Shown: positions 36,314 to 47,135 of the stretch, piece after piece | Position numbering within the stretch: the stretch's first letter is position 1 | How the letters are laid out: the number at the start of each line of letters is the position of its first letter | DNA from: Fulvia fulva | Lineage: Eukaryota > Ascomycota > Dothideomycetes > Mycosphaerellales > Mycosphaerellaceae | DNA: 64,000 nt | Assembly: GCF_020509005.1 (NCBI RefSeq) | Contig: NC_063022.1 | Location: 1,116,001-1,180,000 of the forward strand | Direction: 5' to 3' | Notes under the pieces: model-generated | Seen by the model: the letters and a program-made list of their open reading frames with translations, nothing else | Database searches by the model: none | Told to the model about the DNA's origin: nothing | Made by a program: the position numbers and the translations under genes

Positions 36314-38738
36314 GATCTACTACCCTCCACAAATGTGCAGTCTCGAGAGTTTGCGGTGACTTAAGAGCATCGAGTCGGCGTTGATCTGCACTCGTGGTGG
36401 TCGGAAGGCGAGCAAAGTTGTTGTGGTGGAAGGTCGAGTACGAAAGCAAAATGTAGGTCGCCATCTTTGGTGCTGAGTCATGCAAAACTGCATGTCACGT
36501 GTGGAAGAAAGCTTGATATGGAAAGCATTGCGAGTGACTTGCTACATTCGAACTAATATCCCTCGGCGCAAAACGCAAAGAGACCAATTTACTCGATCTG
36601 AAGATCCCAAAGATTGAGAATGCGGCTTGTTGCGGTGGACCAAGGTTTCATCTGGTAAAAGGCAAGGTGAAAGCTGATTAACCCAACCGCGCCGTCGAAG
36701 AGGAACGCACTGTAGATTGAATATATAGCTAAGATATTGAGCCGAAGTGAAGCCATGCTCTGCGCTCGACTTCGACAACGACCTTGATCCTCTCTCCCTG
36801 CAACCAAAACCACAACACATCGGCCTTCATCTCATACTAGTCGTCTCACACATCCTGTTGACCGCCGCCCGACTGCCGCACGCGACATGTACCCTCGCAA
36901 GCTGCCCCACAGGCTCGCGATCCGTCACAGCCCATGTAGAACGTCGCAACGAACCGCCAACATGGGACGCAAGAGCAGCATAGAACCACGAGAGTAGCAG
37001 ACAGTCCATACCAGAGTCCATGCGAACATCATGTTGACAACCGTGAAATATGGCTCTACCCTACGCTGGTGGACAGTGACCGGTCTCGACCCAAAGATAA
37101 GTTGGCCCGAGTGGGCACCGTTCACGCGATGTAGTCGTGCTAGACCGGATGTCTTTTGAACATGTGAGCGTTGACATTGAGCCGAAGGAGCGACAGGAGG
37201 GAGATGTGAGAAAGATGTGAGCACGAAATACCGCCTTGGAGAAGTCATGTCGATCTGTGTACGGCGACCAAGTTAGGGTCAGGAATGGTTATCTTCTCAG
37301 GATCCCCAATAGCATCTTTGGCGCGCACAATCCACACGACGTGGAGCGCGACATCATAGAGCGGCTTCCTGGCACTGAAAGCACACCTTGCGTCTCGCTT
37401 GTTCTTGTTCTTCTCGCCGTAGTTGGGAGCCTTTGGTCCTGAATGGAACTTCAATCGATGCACTCGATCGAACCTTTGGTCATTCCACCATGGCGACGAA
37501 GTCTTGATACCGCGACTGCTTTGGCGTCTTCTTTTTGGCGCAAGATGGGCCAACTCATGGTGCTTCCGCAACTCACTTTGATATGAAGGGCCTCAGAGGG
37601 CTATCAGCACCGCAGTCTCTGCTACTACCATCCGGAATGGCCAGCGCCTAGCACGCCACAAGGCCTCGTACGCAGGCTCATCTCACCCGGTCGACAGACC
37701 ATACATAAGTCCAGGCCAGACACTACGATTGGGACTGTCGCAATGCGGTCAGCACACTGAGATTGCTAGCACCTTCTTGTTGGCCAGTCCAGGACTATAG
37801 TCTTTGAGCAGATATGTTATTGGAGAGCCGTTGGGACTTCCAAGCAAAGCGAGGAATCCGGCTTTCTCTGTAGCCTTACGCTAAAACGTTTGAACGTTTT
37901 GGGATGAAGGCCAGGTGCAAAATGCTTCATGAGCTCTGAGTGACCCTGTTCTCGACATTTTGCTGCCAGCTCTGAGCAGCATGTCATTCGACACCTCAGC
38001 AGTGTCTTGAGTCGCAATCCATGCTCAGCACCGTAGCCTCGACCTTTCTGGCAGGAGTAACTGCAAATGGCGCGGAATCAGATCACAGAGCACATACGTA
38101 GACCCAGACTCAGCTTTGAAAACCAAGGTTCTCTCCGTCCGACGGGATATCGATCGCTCGGCGCGCCACAGCTCTCACAGGCGCTGCAATAGCGTCTCGC
38201 GGCTACGGAGGCGCTCATTGTGCATGGAGATGACAGGGGGATCAGATCGAAGGAGGTGGAACCGATCCGGCCAGGAAGCTGGCGACCAGCATGATATCAC
38301 TATCCATCGCTAGAATTTGAATCGCAACGCCTCATCAGTACCCCAGCCATGCTCATCACAAGCTGGAGCGACAAGCTCACGGCGCGCTGCAAGGCCGATA
38401 GGTAGTCCGATCTCACAAGCAGACCGAAGTCGACTCGCGACTATGGCGTTGAGCCCATACGCCTCTCCACTCTTGTCAAATACGCCAGCACGCAGCATCA
38501 TCACCTCAGCCCTACTCGTCATCAGCAGTATCAATACACTTTCGGCGCGCCTCACAGTGAGGATGTGGGATCGATGAGAGAATTTGGACAAGAGCAAGAT
38601 ACCAGGATACAGAACGCGTCAGATCATACCACGCCGTTCACCCCAATACTCAAAGCACTTCTACCACGCCCATAGTCATAGTCATAGCATAGCACAAGTA
38701 AGATCCGCTGAGATAGCCCAATGGACGACGCGCTTCGC
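36314..38738. other. Intergenic, TFIIIC promoter side and PDI 3' flank
   Basis: About 2.4 kb. Only short ORFs are present. Small plus-strand frames at 36.9-37.2 kb (17 and 42 codons) look peptide-like, but I could not join them with convincing splice sites. Nothing recognised between 37.2 and 38.7 kb. No repeat found. Confidence 0.55.
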
Positions 38739-40427
38739 TTAAAGCTCATCGTGGTCAGCGACCTCATCGCTGTCAAGGATAGCATCCTTGGCGGCCTCAG
38801 CAGCCTTCTTCACCTCCTCCTTAACCTTCTCCTTCACACCCTCAGTGGCGGCAGCAGCCTGTTGTGGCATGCCGTCGGTCTCAACAGTCTCAGTCTCACC
38901 AGCAGTCTCGACGTATGCGTCAATCTTGTCAGAGCCGTTGTCGCGGATGAAGTTGGCGAGATCCTCAACAGTTCGCGAACCGTTGTAGTCGACTGGCTCG
39001 GACTTCTCGCCCTTCTTGAAGAGCTTGATGGTTGGGAAGCCCTGGATCTCATCTGGGACGTCGTTGAGAGTGGCATCAACCTTGGCAATGACGATCTTGT
39101 CCTCATAGTCCTTGTAGAGACCGGCAAGCTCATCGTACTTTGGTGCGAGAGCCTTGCAGTGTCCGCACCATGGAGCGTAGAACTCGAGGAGAACGTCCTT
39201 GTCGCTGTTGATGACGATGTCCTCGTAGTTCTTTGCAACGACGATCTGGACTGCGCCCTTCTCGCGCTTCTCTGGAAGTGGCTCGCTCTTGATGCTTGGC
39301 TCGACCTTGCCGGCGACGAAGTCTTTGACGTATTTGCCAATCTTCTTTGCGGTGAGCTCCTTGATGTCGCCGGCGGACTCGTATGGGAACTTCTGGTTCT
39401 TGGCGGTGTCCTGAATGGCGAAAGCTGGCCACTTGCCAACTTCGAGGTTGAGGTTACCAGCGTGCTGGCCAAAGGCAGAGGCGTCGATGGTAGCGAAGCT
39501 GACCTTGCCCTTGTACTCTTCAGCAAGTGGCTTGAGATCCTTTGCGAGCGATTCGCGCTCCTCAGCGGTCTCGGCGAAGATGTATGCGAGTGGAAGGCCG
39601 GACTAGAGGATGTGTCAGTATCGAAAGCACTACGATGTACGTCTGTAGTCACTTACAGCCATGTATCCAGCGTATGTCTCTGGGCCAACCTCGCCAATCA
39701 ATGGTGTTGCGGCGACCTTGGCGAACTCGGTGATGGCCTCCTTGTCGAACTTCTCGGTGAACTCATTCTTGCCCTCATCGAACTGCTTGTAGAGAACAAT
39801 GGCTGGTGCCTTGACGCCCTCGGCCTTGGCCAAGTCGGCATCAGAGGTAGCTGCGAAGAGGTAGCTGTCCCGGAGCTCCTCCGCGATCTCGGTAAATGTG
39901 GTGTTGGATGTCTTGTCGTCCTTCCCGATGTATGCGACGAGCACGACCTTGTCGGCGGTCTTGAACTCGTCGAGGGCGGCTTGTGTGGTGAGGAGGGAGA
40001 CGGCTGGCAGGGACTGCTTGGTCATGTACGAAACAATGGCGTCTGCCTTTCGTGCGCCAGAGTATGGCGAGATGTTCTTCTCGCCGCGGAAGATCTTGAG
40101 CGTTGGGTATCCCTCGACGCCGTACTCTTGGCAGAGATCTTGCTGCTCGGTGCAGTCGATCTTGGCCAGTGCAATGCTCTTCTCCTTTAGTGTTGTGGCC
40201 GCCTCCTCGTACTCTGGTGCAAGCGCCTTGCAGTGACCGCACCACGGTGCGAAGACTAGACGGTGTTAGCGATGAGCTCCCACATGTGATTGTCGCCCAC
40301 ACATACATTCTGCGAGCACAAGCTCGTTCTCTGTGACAAAGTCCTTGAAGGTGTCCTTGGTGAGCTCATGGACATCGCTGGCCATCGCCAGGCCGGCCAG
40401 AGCCAGCAGTGCGGAGGAGTAACGCAT
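38739..40427 (-). CDS. PDI1: Protein disulfide isomerase, ER lumen
   Basis: Catalyses disulfide formation and rearrangement in the ER. Three exons: 40427-40307, 40255-39657 and 39602-38739; introns are 51 and 54 nt. The product is 527 aa. Seen: N-terminal signal peptide (MRYSSALLALAGLAMAS), a first thioredoxin domain with FFAPWCGHCKALAPEY across the exon 1/2 junction, two non-catalytic thioredoxin-like domains, a second catalytic domain with LLEFYAPWCGHCKALAP, an acidic/Ala-rich tail and a C-terminal HDEL retention signal. This a-b-b'-a'-c layout is the full classic PDI. The 489-codon plus-strand frame over this gene is a shadow. A CCA-repeat lies just upstream of the ATG. Confidence 0.96.
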
Positions 40428-40445
40428 GGTGTGTGGCTATCAGTT

Positions 40446-40494
40446 GATGGTGGTGATGGTGGTGGTGGTGGTGGTGGTGGTGGTGGTGGTGGTG
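40446..40494. repeat. TGG/CCA trinucleotide tract in the PDI leader
   Basis: Near-perfect run of about 16 TGG units on the plus strand (CCA on the PDI sense strand), with one TGA-type interruption near 40456. It ends about 19 bp before the PDI start codon, so it would lie in the 5' UTR as an unstructured C/A-rich leader. Confidence 0.85.
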
Positions 40495-41601
40495 AGCGCT
40501 TCGTGTGGTGCTTGTAACTCAAGACCGGCAAGAGGATTCAAGGGGCGGTAGTTGATGTGGATGTCCTTAAAAGAGTAGTGGGAGTAGTAGCACTCGTCAA
40601 GTTTAAGTGTCGAGTCGAGTTCTGGCTTCGTGTCCCCACGCGGCTACCAATGCTCTGCTTGGAAATCCAGGGTCCTCAACTGCCAGCTGTTCTTCCAATG
40701 CGGCTTAGTCGATATGAACCTGGGGCAAGCATCTGCTTTTAGACTCAACCTCTCTGTTCACCCAAACGACTCGCCATCGGCGCCGCATGAACCAACATGT
40801 GCGTTGGAATCTAGCATGTGTCATTACTGTGCTACTACCTTAAGTATCATTGCTGCATAGCTATTTGTCCGACTGTCCTTTCGAGAGAGGTACCAACACC
40901 AACATCGGCTACACGATCTAGACGCCGCCACCATCAAACTCTATGCTGCAACTATCCGCACTCTATCGTCAAGCAGAAGCATGCCAATCCTCCACGAAGC
41001 GGTGTCTGTTCCTGCGCATGTTATGAGATCCCAGTCCTTGGACTTGTGATACTGACTCGAGACTATCCCTCAGCAGTGGCACGGCTTCGGATACCCTCGG
41101 CTTCCGACCCGTGGATCAGCACTGAGACTTGACACCTGTCATATCATGAGACCACTGTCCTCACTGTCGATAGCGGGTGAGGTGTGTCGATGGTGTGGCC
41201 ACAGTGCATTTCCTGGAGAACATCTTGGCAGACAGGAACATCATCCACTTGGTGAAGCCGCCGATGTGATGCTTGGGCCCTTTCGAACTGTGTGAGGCTT
41301 GAATCATGATGCTCCTGGTCCTCATGCCCAACATCAGAACTTCGACGTCTGTATGCTGCACTTCCAAGGAGGCCTGTGTTTGGAACTGTCGAACATCGAT
41401 CCGAAATAGGCATCGTTTCGCCAGTCCAGATCACGAGTCAGCAGACAGTATGTCTGCCAGTCATCTCGATACGGCGTATCATCCTCGAGATATGCTCGAC
41501 AGCTGTGTAAGAGCCTGAGTCTGTCAAAAGAGGCAACTGTCAGCTACATCCAGGCACCACGTGGCACAAGACAAGCAACACGTCGGCCACGCAGGGCAGC
41601 A
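40495..41601. other. Intergenic, PDI promoter and APH 3' flank
   Basis: About 1.1 kb upstream of PDI reaching the end of the phosphotransferase-like gene. Only short frames of about 100 codons without motifs. It should contain the PDI promoter; I could not pick out a specific unfolded-protein-response element with confidence. Confidence 0.55.
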
Positions 41602-42672
41602 TCATGTGGCTTCCCCATCAGCACTCACCAAAGTCCTCCTAGCAGCCAACTCATCCCCATCCCCACTAGGCCTATAACAATGCCTCACGACCGCCAGTAG
41701 CGAATGATACAACCCGTACCTGCATCCACACCGTCAGCACAATCCCCAGTGTGGTCGCACCACATAACATGGCGTCCAAATGGCTTACAAGTACTGCCTG
41801 ATCCTCTCATTCGCATCACGATTCGGTAACCTCCCAAACCCCTCCGCAAAGCCCACCCTCGGCTTATGGAAGCAATCACTCATGAACGGGTCGCCCCAAA
41901 TCGCCGTACTCCAGTCCACAATCCCCGCAAAAGTGTAGTCATTTGTATTAACGAGAACATTTTCATCCTTTGCCATCTCCAATAGCACAAGCCTTGGCTG
42001 ACTGATCTGATCCAGCACCTGTCGATGCCGACGAACCTGATTCCGGATAAAGTCGTAGGGGAGACTGACCAGCGCATCTTCTCCGTCTCGGAGGATCGTC
42101 TCCAGCAGGGCAGCAAAGCATCGGCTCCACGCCGGACTTGCAGGCGGCGTCCCTGGACTGATGGCGCCAAAGGCTGGGCCAGAAATGTGGGAGAGTTGAC
42201 GGACGTACTGGCCGAGAGATTTGTCGATGCTGGAGAAAGCTTGGCGGGAGAGGGAGGCCTCTATGTCAGAGAGGATGGAGCCTTTGAAAGGTCCGTTGAT
42301 GAGGTAAGGTGAGCCCATGGGGATTGTGGTGGGGTGGTATTGAATGAGGCGCGGGACCAGCATGTCAGATCTGCTCTGTAGAGATTGGAGGACTAAGGCT
42401 TCGGTTTGGAGTCGTTCTTCCTCCTGGCCGAGGAGTCGTATGTGGGAAGAGGGTCGGCATTTGAGGACGTAGAAGTATTCTGAAGTTGGTTGGAGGCGGA
42501 GGTTCCTGAAGACGCTGCCGTCTAGTCTTTCTATCCGGACGGCCTTGATCTGAAGAGCCTTGAGGGCGACCTGGTGGACAGTGCCGCGATCTGGCGATCT
42601 CGACATGCCGGGAGGGAGAGGCTTGAAGATGGGTTGAGGCGGTGATGAGATTGGCGAGAGGAGGACCGTCAT
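41602..42672 (-). CDS. APH-family phosphotransferase-like protein with altered catalytic loop
   Basis: Fungal relative of aminoglycoside phosphotransferase/choline kinase-like proteins; substrate unknown. Exon 1 is 42672-41789, the intron 41788-41720 (69 nt), exon 2 41719-41602; about 333 aa from the ATG at 42672. The frame is open to an ATG at 42846, but the extra 58 residues look unlike the family. Seen: N-lobe pattern (YFYVLKCRPSS, RLQTEALVLQSL, LVPRLIQYHP), then the C-lobe pattern FAGIVDWSTAIWGDP with the metal-binding Asp and the following GDP..D. The catalytic HxD..N loop expected just before it reads LLEMAKDENVLV, so His and Asp are missing although Asn is kept. It may be inactive, or the loop may be disturbed by compensating indels (see findings). 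A GTGAGT in exon 2 could be a further donor. Confidence 0.7.
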
Positions 42673-42846
42673 TTTGTATTCGACCGGTGCTTCAGTCTTG
42701 ACTATACGACAAGTAAGATCGCAAGGCCTGAATGAAACGTGTAAGCTGCTAGTTGAAGAACACCGGGCATCTCCCCAGGCTGGGCAAGAAAAGATGGATG
42801 ATGGATGATGGAATGGGTTGTCGGACGACTTGCTGCACGTCCACAC

Positions 42847-43375
42847 CGATGAAGCCCGGATAGTTGGCGTGTAAGAGCCGATGTAGTTAAGCTACTACCG
42901 CCACCTAGTCAGGCTCCTACATGCCAGCGCCATCTCACTTACGATGCAATCTGTATGGTTCCGGGAGCATATATACGATGTCAGTGGGCATACGGTGCGG
43001 GTCGAGCACCGAGGGCGCGGCTCATAGCGAGACTTGAAGGCTAGGTAATAATCTCGCATGCCAGCAATTGTCACTGGCTGCAGACCAGGCGCCCGTATAG
43101 GAAGGTCGCCGGTGCGTGTTCTTGAAACTCTCTCACTCCGCGCGGTGATTGATCGTTAGGCAGATCCTGTTCGCGTTGTCGCCAGTAAATAGACTCGGTG
43201 ACAAGCGAAGAAAGTCGTCAGCGCTCGTCTATCGAGGTGCTAGTGCCGATCCGCACTGGCCAATGAAACCGACTGGAAGGGAACGGGGAGCGTGGGTCAA
43301 CGTTGTAGAAATCGCCTAAAGTGTGGTTTCGTTGGAAGAAATGTAATAAATCTCAAATGATAGAACCAAGAAGCC
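42847..43375. other. Promoter side of the APH-like gene
   Basis: About 500 bp without recognisable coding signal or repeat. Confidence 0.5.
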
Positions 43376-43891
43376 ATGCTATGTCCGACGCGCAGTCGAA
43401 GACCTTGCACGACTTGCAAGACGTCAAGACGAAAACCGCGCGATCGGGTCCTCCTGTCAATCTGGGTGGAGGCGTGTGCCACAAGCGAGGGCTCGAGGTC
43501 CAGTGCGGTCGTGTGCCCCGATCTACCCTACACGTGCCCTATTATCTGGCTGTGTCGGAACGTCGGGATGCTGGGTCTCCACGCGGAACGCACGCTGTGC
43601 ACGTTCTTGAGGCAACACAAGATCGTGGACAAGCCGGCCCTGCAGATGTCGATGATCGGAAAGGTGTCAAGAGATCTTGGTGCTGTCCGCAAAAGCCCGG
43701 GTTCTTGCTGCCGCGGCTGCATAATCAATATCGGTCGACGATGGTGCATCGCAGCGTATGATTTCTTTCCCTCGCACAGGCCTACCCGCATAACTGCGAG
43801 CTTGAGTTTCGGCAAGAGGGCGCGCCTCGTTCCAGCAAGCGAGGGAGTCTGTTTGGATTCCAATGATCCGGCGCGCCGGAACGGCCAATGA
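43376..43891 (+). pseudogene. Possible frame-broken Zn2Cys6 transcription-factor remnant
   Basis: One frame reads PCTTCKTSRRKPRDRV (Cys codons at 43406 and 43415), like the first half of a Zn2Cys6 binuclear cluster. About 60 bases on, a different frame reads VCHKRGLEVQCG (Cys codons at 43477 and 43504), like the second half (CxxCxKRGxExxC). From about 43580 the first frame again looks coding (ERTLCTFLRQHKIVDKP, MSMIGKVSRDLGAV). No start-to-stop model or intron pair reconciles these, and the middle cysteines are missing. I read this as a decayed regulator fragment; chance or base-calling indels are alternatives. Confidence 0.3.
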
Positions 43892-44085
43892 TCCTCCTCG
43901 CCTCATATACTCGCCTGTGCCATCGTAAAGAGGAACATTTGCGATCGTAAGCTCCACCTGACTGCAGCCGTTTCTTTCTATAGATACCTGACCGAGCCCT
44001 CGCGAGTTATCGTAACGATTCTGGTTTGATCGACGTCTTGGAAGCACCGCCGCCCTCACGCGAGTTATCCTGCAAGGCTAGTGAA

Positions 44086-45209
44086 TCATTTCACCTCTGC
44101 ATCTTTCGGCGTTGGCTCGAAGATTTCCGATATGTTATAGCGCTTCAACCTCTCGAAGCTGTTATCGATCACACTGACGCCGCAGACGTTCTGTACTCAG
44201 TCAGCATCGATCGACAGGACAATGGTCCTCGGTATAGCAAGAGTGTGGGAAGTCAAGTTCAGCCAACGCACCTGATAGACTTCAACCACGATCAATAGCT
44301 CGTAGTGCTGCAGGTCGACCACGTGGCCTGGTCCGACGATGGACGCCACTTGCTTGATGACTGCGTCGCGAGATAGGATGTTGTGGTTTCGGAGCGTGGG
44401 CCGAATTGCAAACTGTATGGAGGTGTTAGATCCGGCAGAAGCAAAGTCCTCTGAGCTGACGATTGGGCCGCAACCACGTACCTTCCGCCTCTGGAACGGC
44501 TCCTGGTGAAAGTGCGGTGCAAGCACTTCTGTAGCCACTTTCTCTAAGCCTTCCGCCGATGCTCGGCCCATTAAAGTCATCGGTGATAGTCTTTTGGTGA
44601 ATCTTGTTCGCTTGCACTGATTGTCCGCCATGGCTTCCTCGCATATCGTCTTTACCAGCGACACTGGCTCGACTGGCGCGATCGTCTTAAAGAACACGAC
44701 TACACTGGGCATCAGCATCACATCCGGGACTGAGCTCTGCCAGTACTCACCACACTGCATATCAAGTCTGACAGGAGTGAAAAGCTGAGCAGCTGCAGGC
44801 TTTCGAATGTCCTTGACTTCAGCTGCTATGGCTTTCTCGATGTCGACTTCCTCCTCGCCTGCGTCCTCATTCGCCGCATCAGGTGCTTTCGCTTCCAAGG
44901 CTTCAGGATAGAGATGTTCCGCTAGGTCGGTCAACCAGTCTCGCATCTCGTGGACACATTTGCCTTCCTTGTTCTTCTGGCACGTCACCCAGAATCCAGC
45001 GTCGCCGGGCTGGATGGCTTTAGCTGATACTGCACCGTGGTCAATCTTCCTTGGAACGCGCCACTCCTTCTTAGTCTGCGCGCAGTATCAGTGCATGTGC
45101 TTTCTGGTAGCAATAATGTGATGACTTCGTCACAAATGTAGCACACCTTTGATCGCTTGCCATCCCCGCCTAGCGCCTGGTCTGCTTTTCTCTTGGATTG
45201 ATTCTCCAT
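44086..45209 (-). CDS. TAN1: THUMP-domain tRNA acetylation adaptor Tan1
   Basis: tRNA-binding partner of the acetyltransferase Kre33/NAT10, needed for N4-acetylcytidine at position 12 of tRNA-Ser and tRNA-Leu. Three exons: 45209-45147, 45075-44272 and 44190-44086; introns are 71 and 81 nt. The product is 323 aa. Seen: a basic N-terminus (MENQSKRKADQ), the conserved start of the family (GFWVTCQKNKEGKC), then the THUMP region in the C-terminal half (FFKTIAPVEPVSLVKTICEEAM, RFTKRLSPMTLMGRA, FAIRPTLRNHNILSRDAVI, VDLQHYELLIVVEVYQ), completed by exon 3 (NVCGVSVIDNSFERLKRYNI). All junctions keep frame. It shares a divergent 414-bp promoter region with the D-serine dehydratase-like gene. Confidence 0.93.
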
Positions 45210-45623
45210 GCCCGATACGAAGTAGAATGCCTGGTTCAGTGATACAGTGTGTTAATGTACGTCGTCGAGTGATGATTGTGAGGGCCTGCAACTTAGTGCT
45301 GTGCTGCGAAGAGATCGGCGAAGGAAAGCGCAACCGGCCGACGGCCCGGTCTCACTTTTGCTGACTGTTCCGCCTCGTACCTCAAAGGGCGTCGCCCTAA
45401 TGTTCAGGCAGAACTACATATTCGCGTTATCTGTTGGAGATGCTGAATTCTTCGCGATGATCGAGTCACATGGTAACTTCGCGAACAGGGCTCCGGTAGT
45501 TCAGCCGGTCTCATTTGGTGTGAAGGGTATCAACTGTCTCCTAGCCCTGGCCGAGCACGGCGAACGGCCAGCAAGCATTTAAACCTTCATCTTCAACTTC
45601 AGTCTGTAGTCAAAGTAGACAAT
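45210..45623. promoter_or_regulatory. Divergent promoter region, TAN1 / D-serine dehydratase-like gene
   Basis: 414 bp between two start codons pointing outward. It has no coding signal, and both promoters and leaders must fit here. No specific binding site is claimed. Confidence 0.55.
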
Positions 45624-47085
45624 ATGGCTACTACACAGGCATCAACTTTCCGAGCAGCATCGCTGTACCCCAGTCCTTCAGAGGCATCACTCAAGCTACA
45701 TTTCCTCGGGCAGAAGATCAAAGATGTGCAAGCACCGGCTGCCATCGTCAATGCGGCAGTGGTCAGGAGAAACTGTAGACTGATGCTGGAGACCGCCGAG
45801 AAGCTAGGTGTATCATTCCGGGCACATGTCAAGACGCACAAGGTAAGAACCACGATCCTTGGAGGAATAATCGTGCTGAGATGCTCCACAGACAACAGAG
45901 ATTTCTGAGCTGCAAGTTGGCAAAGACACAAAATCAGTGAAGTTGGTAGCGTCGACAGTGAGCGAGATTGAGCATTTGACGCCTTATCTCCTAAAGCGTA
46001 AAGTGAGAGGCGACGATGTCAATGTCCTGTACGGACTTCCCCTTCCTCCATCCGCGGTCCCAAGGTTGGCTGCCATTGCTCGGATCTTGGGGAAGGGTAC
46101 AGTCGGTCTTTTCGCGGACCATCCTGCACACATCAAAGTCCTGGCTGAAGTGACTGAGGACACATGACCAGGGCAGATCCCGGTGTGGGTGAACATCGAT
46201 GTCGGGTACCATAGGGAAGGTGTGCCAGCAGGATCGAAGCAACTTGCAGACATCGCTTATGCGCTGGCGGCATCACCAAAGGTCACGCTCGGGGGCATTT
46301 ATACGCATTACGGCCTTTCGTATGATGTCAGTAGTCCTGAAGAAGCGTTGGAATCGATGGCCAAAGAACTCCGCGGTCTCGAAGAAGGAGCTGTGGCATT
46401 CCTGAAAAGCGCTGGAGCCAACATTAGCAGTAAGCGTAATGCTTCAAAAGTGGTCCTTTCTCTTGGAGCAACCCCGACAACAACCTCAATCCAGAATATT
46501 CTTGAAGGGACCAAGATTGGAAGCCGGTATCGAGACATGATCAAGATGTGCGCAGAATCATTCGAGGTCGAATTCCATGGCGGAGTCTATCTGGTAATGG
46601 ATATGCAGCAGTTGGCCACACGTGCAAGACCACAACACTCCGCCAACGATCCTGGTCAGAGTCTGCTGTCCTTCAAAGACCTGGGTTTCCGAGTCTTGGC
46701 GGAAGTAGCCAGTGTCTATCCCGACCGCAGCGACACGCCAGAGGCACTCATAGCGGCAGGCTCCATCGTTCTTGGACGCGAACCATGTAAGAGTTACCCT
46801 GGCTGGGGTGTGATCACACCTTGGCCTGCGCAGGATGGTCCACATTACGAACCAGAAGGCTCAAAGACTGGCTGGATCGTGGGCAAGGTCAGTCAAGAGC
46901 ATGGCAACCTTCGCTGGGAGGGACCACAAGACAATGTTCGACCTCTCGAAGTGGGTGAGAAGGTACTTGTCTGGCCGAACCACGCATGTATAGCGGGTGT
47001 GAACTTTGGATGGTACCTTGTCGTGGACTCTGAGTCGGATCCTGAGACGATTGTAGACGTCTGGGTCAGATGGCGCGGATGGTGA
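45624..47085 (+). CDS. DSD1: D-serine dehydratase / D-threonine aldolase-like PLP enzyme with an in-frame TGA
   Basis: Fold-type III PLP enzyme expected to eliminate ammonia from D-serine or cleave D-3-hydroxyamino acids. Exon 1 is 45624-45842, the intron 45843-45891 (49 nt, GTAAGA..CACAG), exon 2 45892-47085; 471 codons. Seen: the PLP-lysine motif HVKTHK at the exon junction, IDVGYHREGV, the VLSLGATPT phosphate-binding-like loop, a GGVYLVMDMQQ strand and, near the C-terminus, PNHACIAG whose His and Cys are the family's zinc ligands. Codon 165 (46165-46167) is TGA in the middle of conserved sequence: EVTEDT, stop, PGQIPVWV. Frame is the same on both sides. It could be a recent nonsense mutation, a sequencing error or readthrough. 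A 39-nt intron (46138-46176) would skip it but seems too short and removes family residues. Confidence 0.8.
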
Positions 47086-47135
47086 TACCGACTTGGTATG
47101 CAGGTTAGAATGACAGCATCTCGCTTCCCAGTGCC

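Noticed and set aside
38721..40190. 489-codon plus-strand frame
   Set aside because: Antisense shadow of protein disulfide isomerase, which has signal peptide, two CGHC sites and HDEL on the other strand.
46138..46176. A 39-nt intron removing the TGA in the dehydratase-like gene
   Set aside because: Shorter than every other intron in the window (46 nt or more), and it would delete residues that fit the family spacing.
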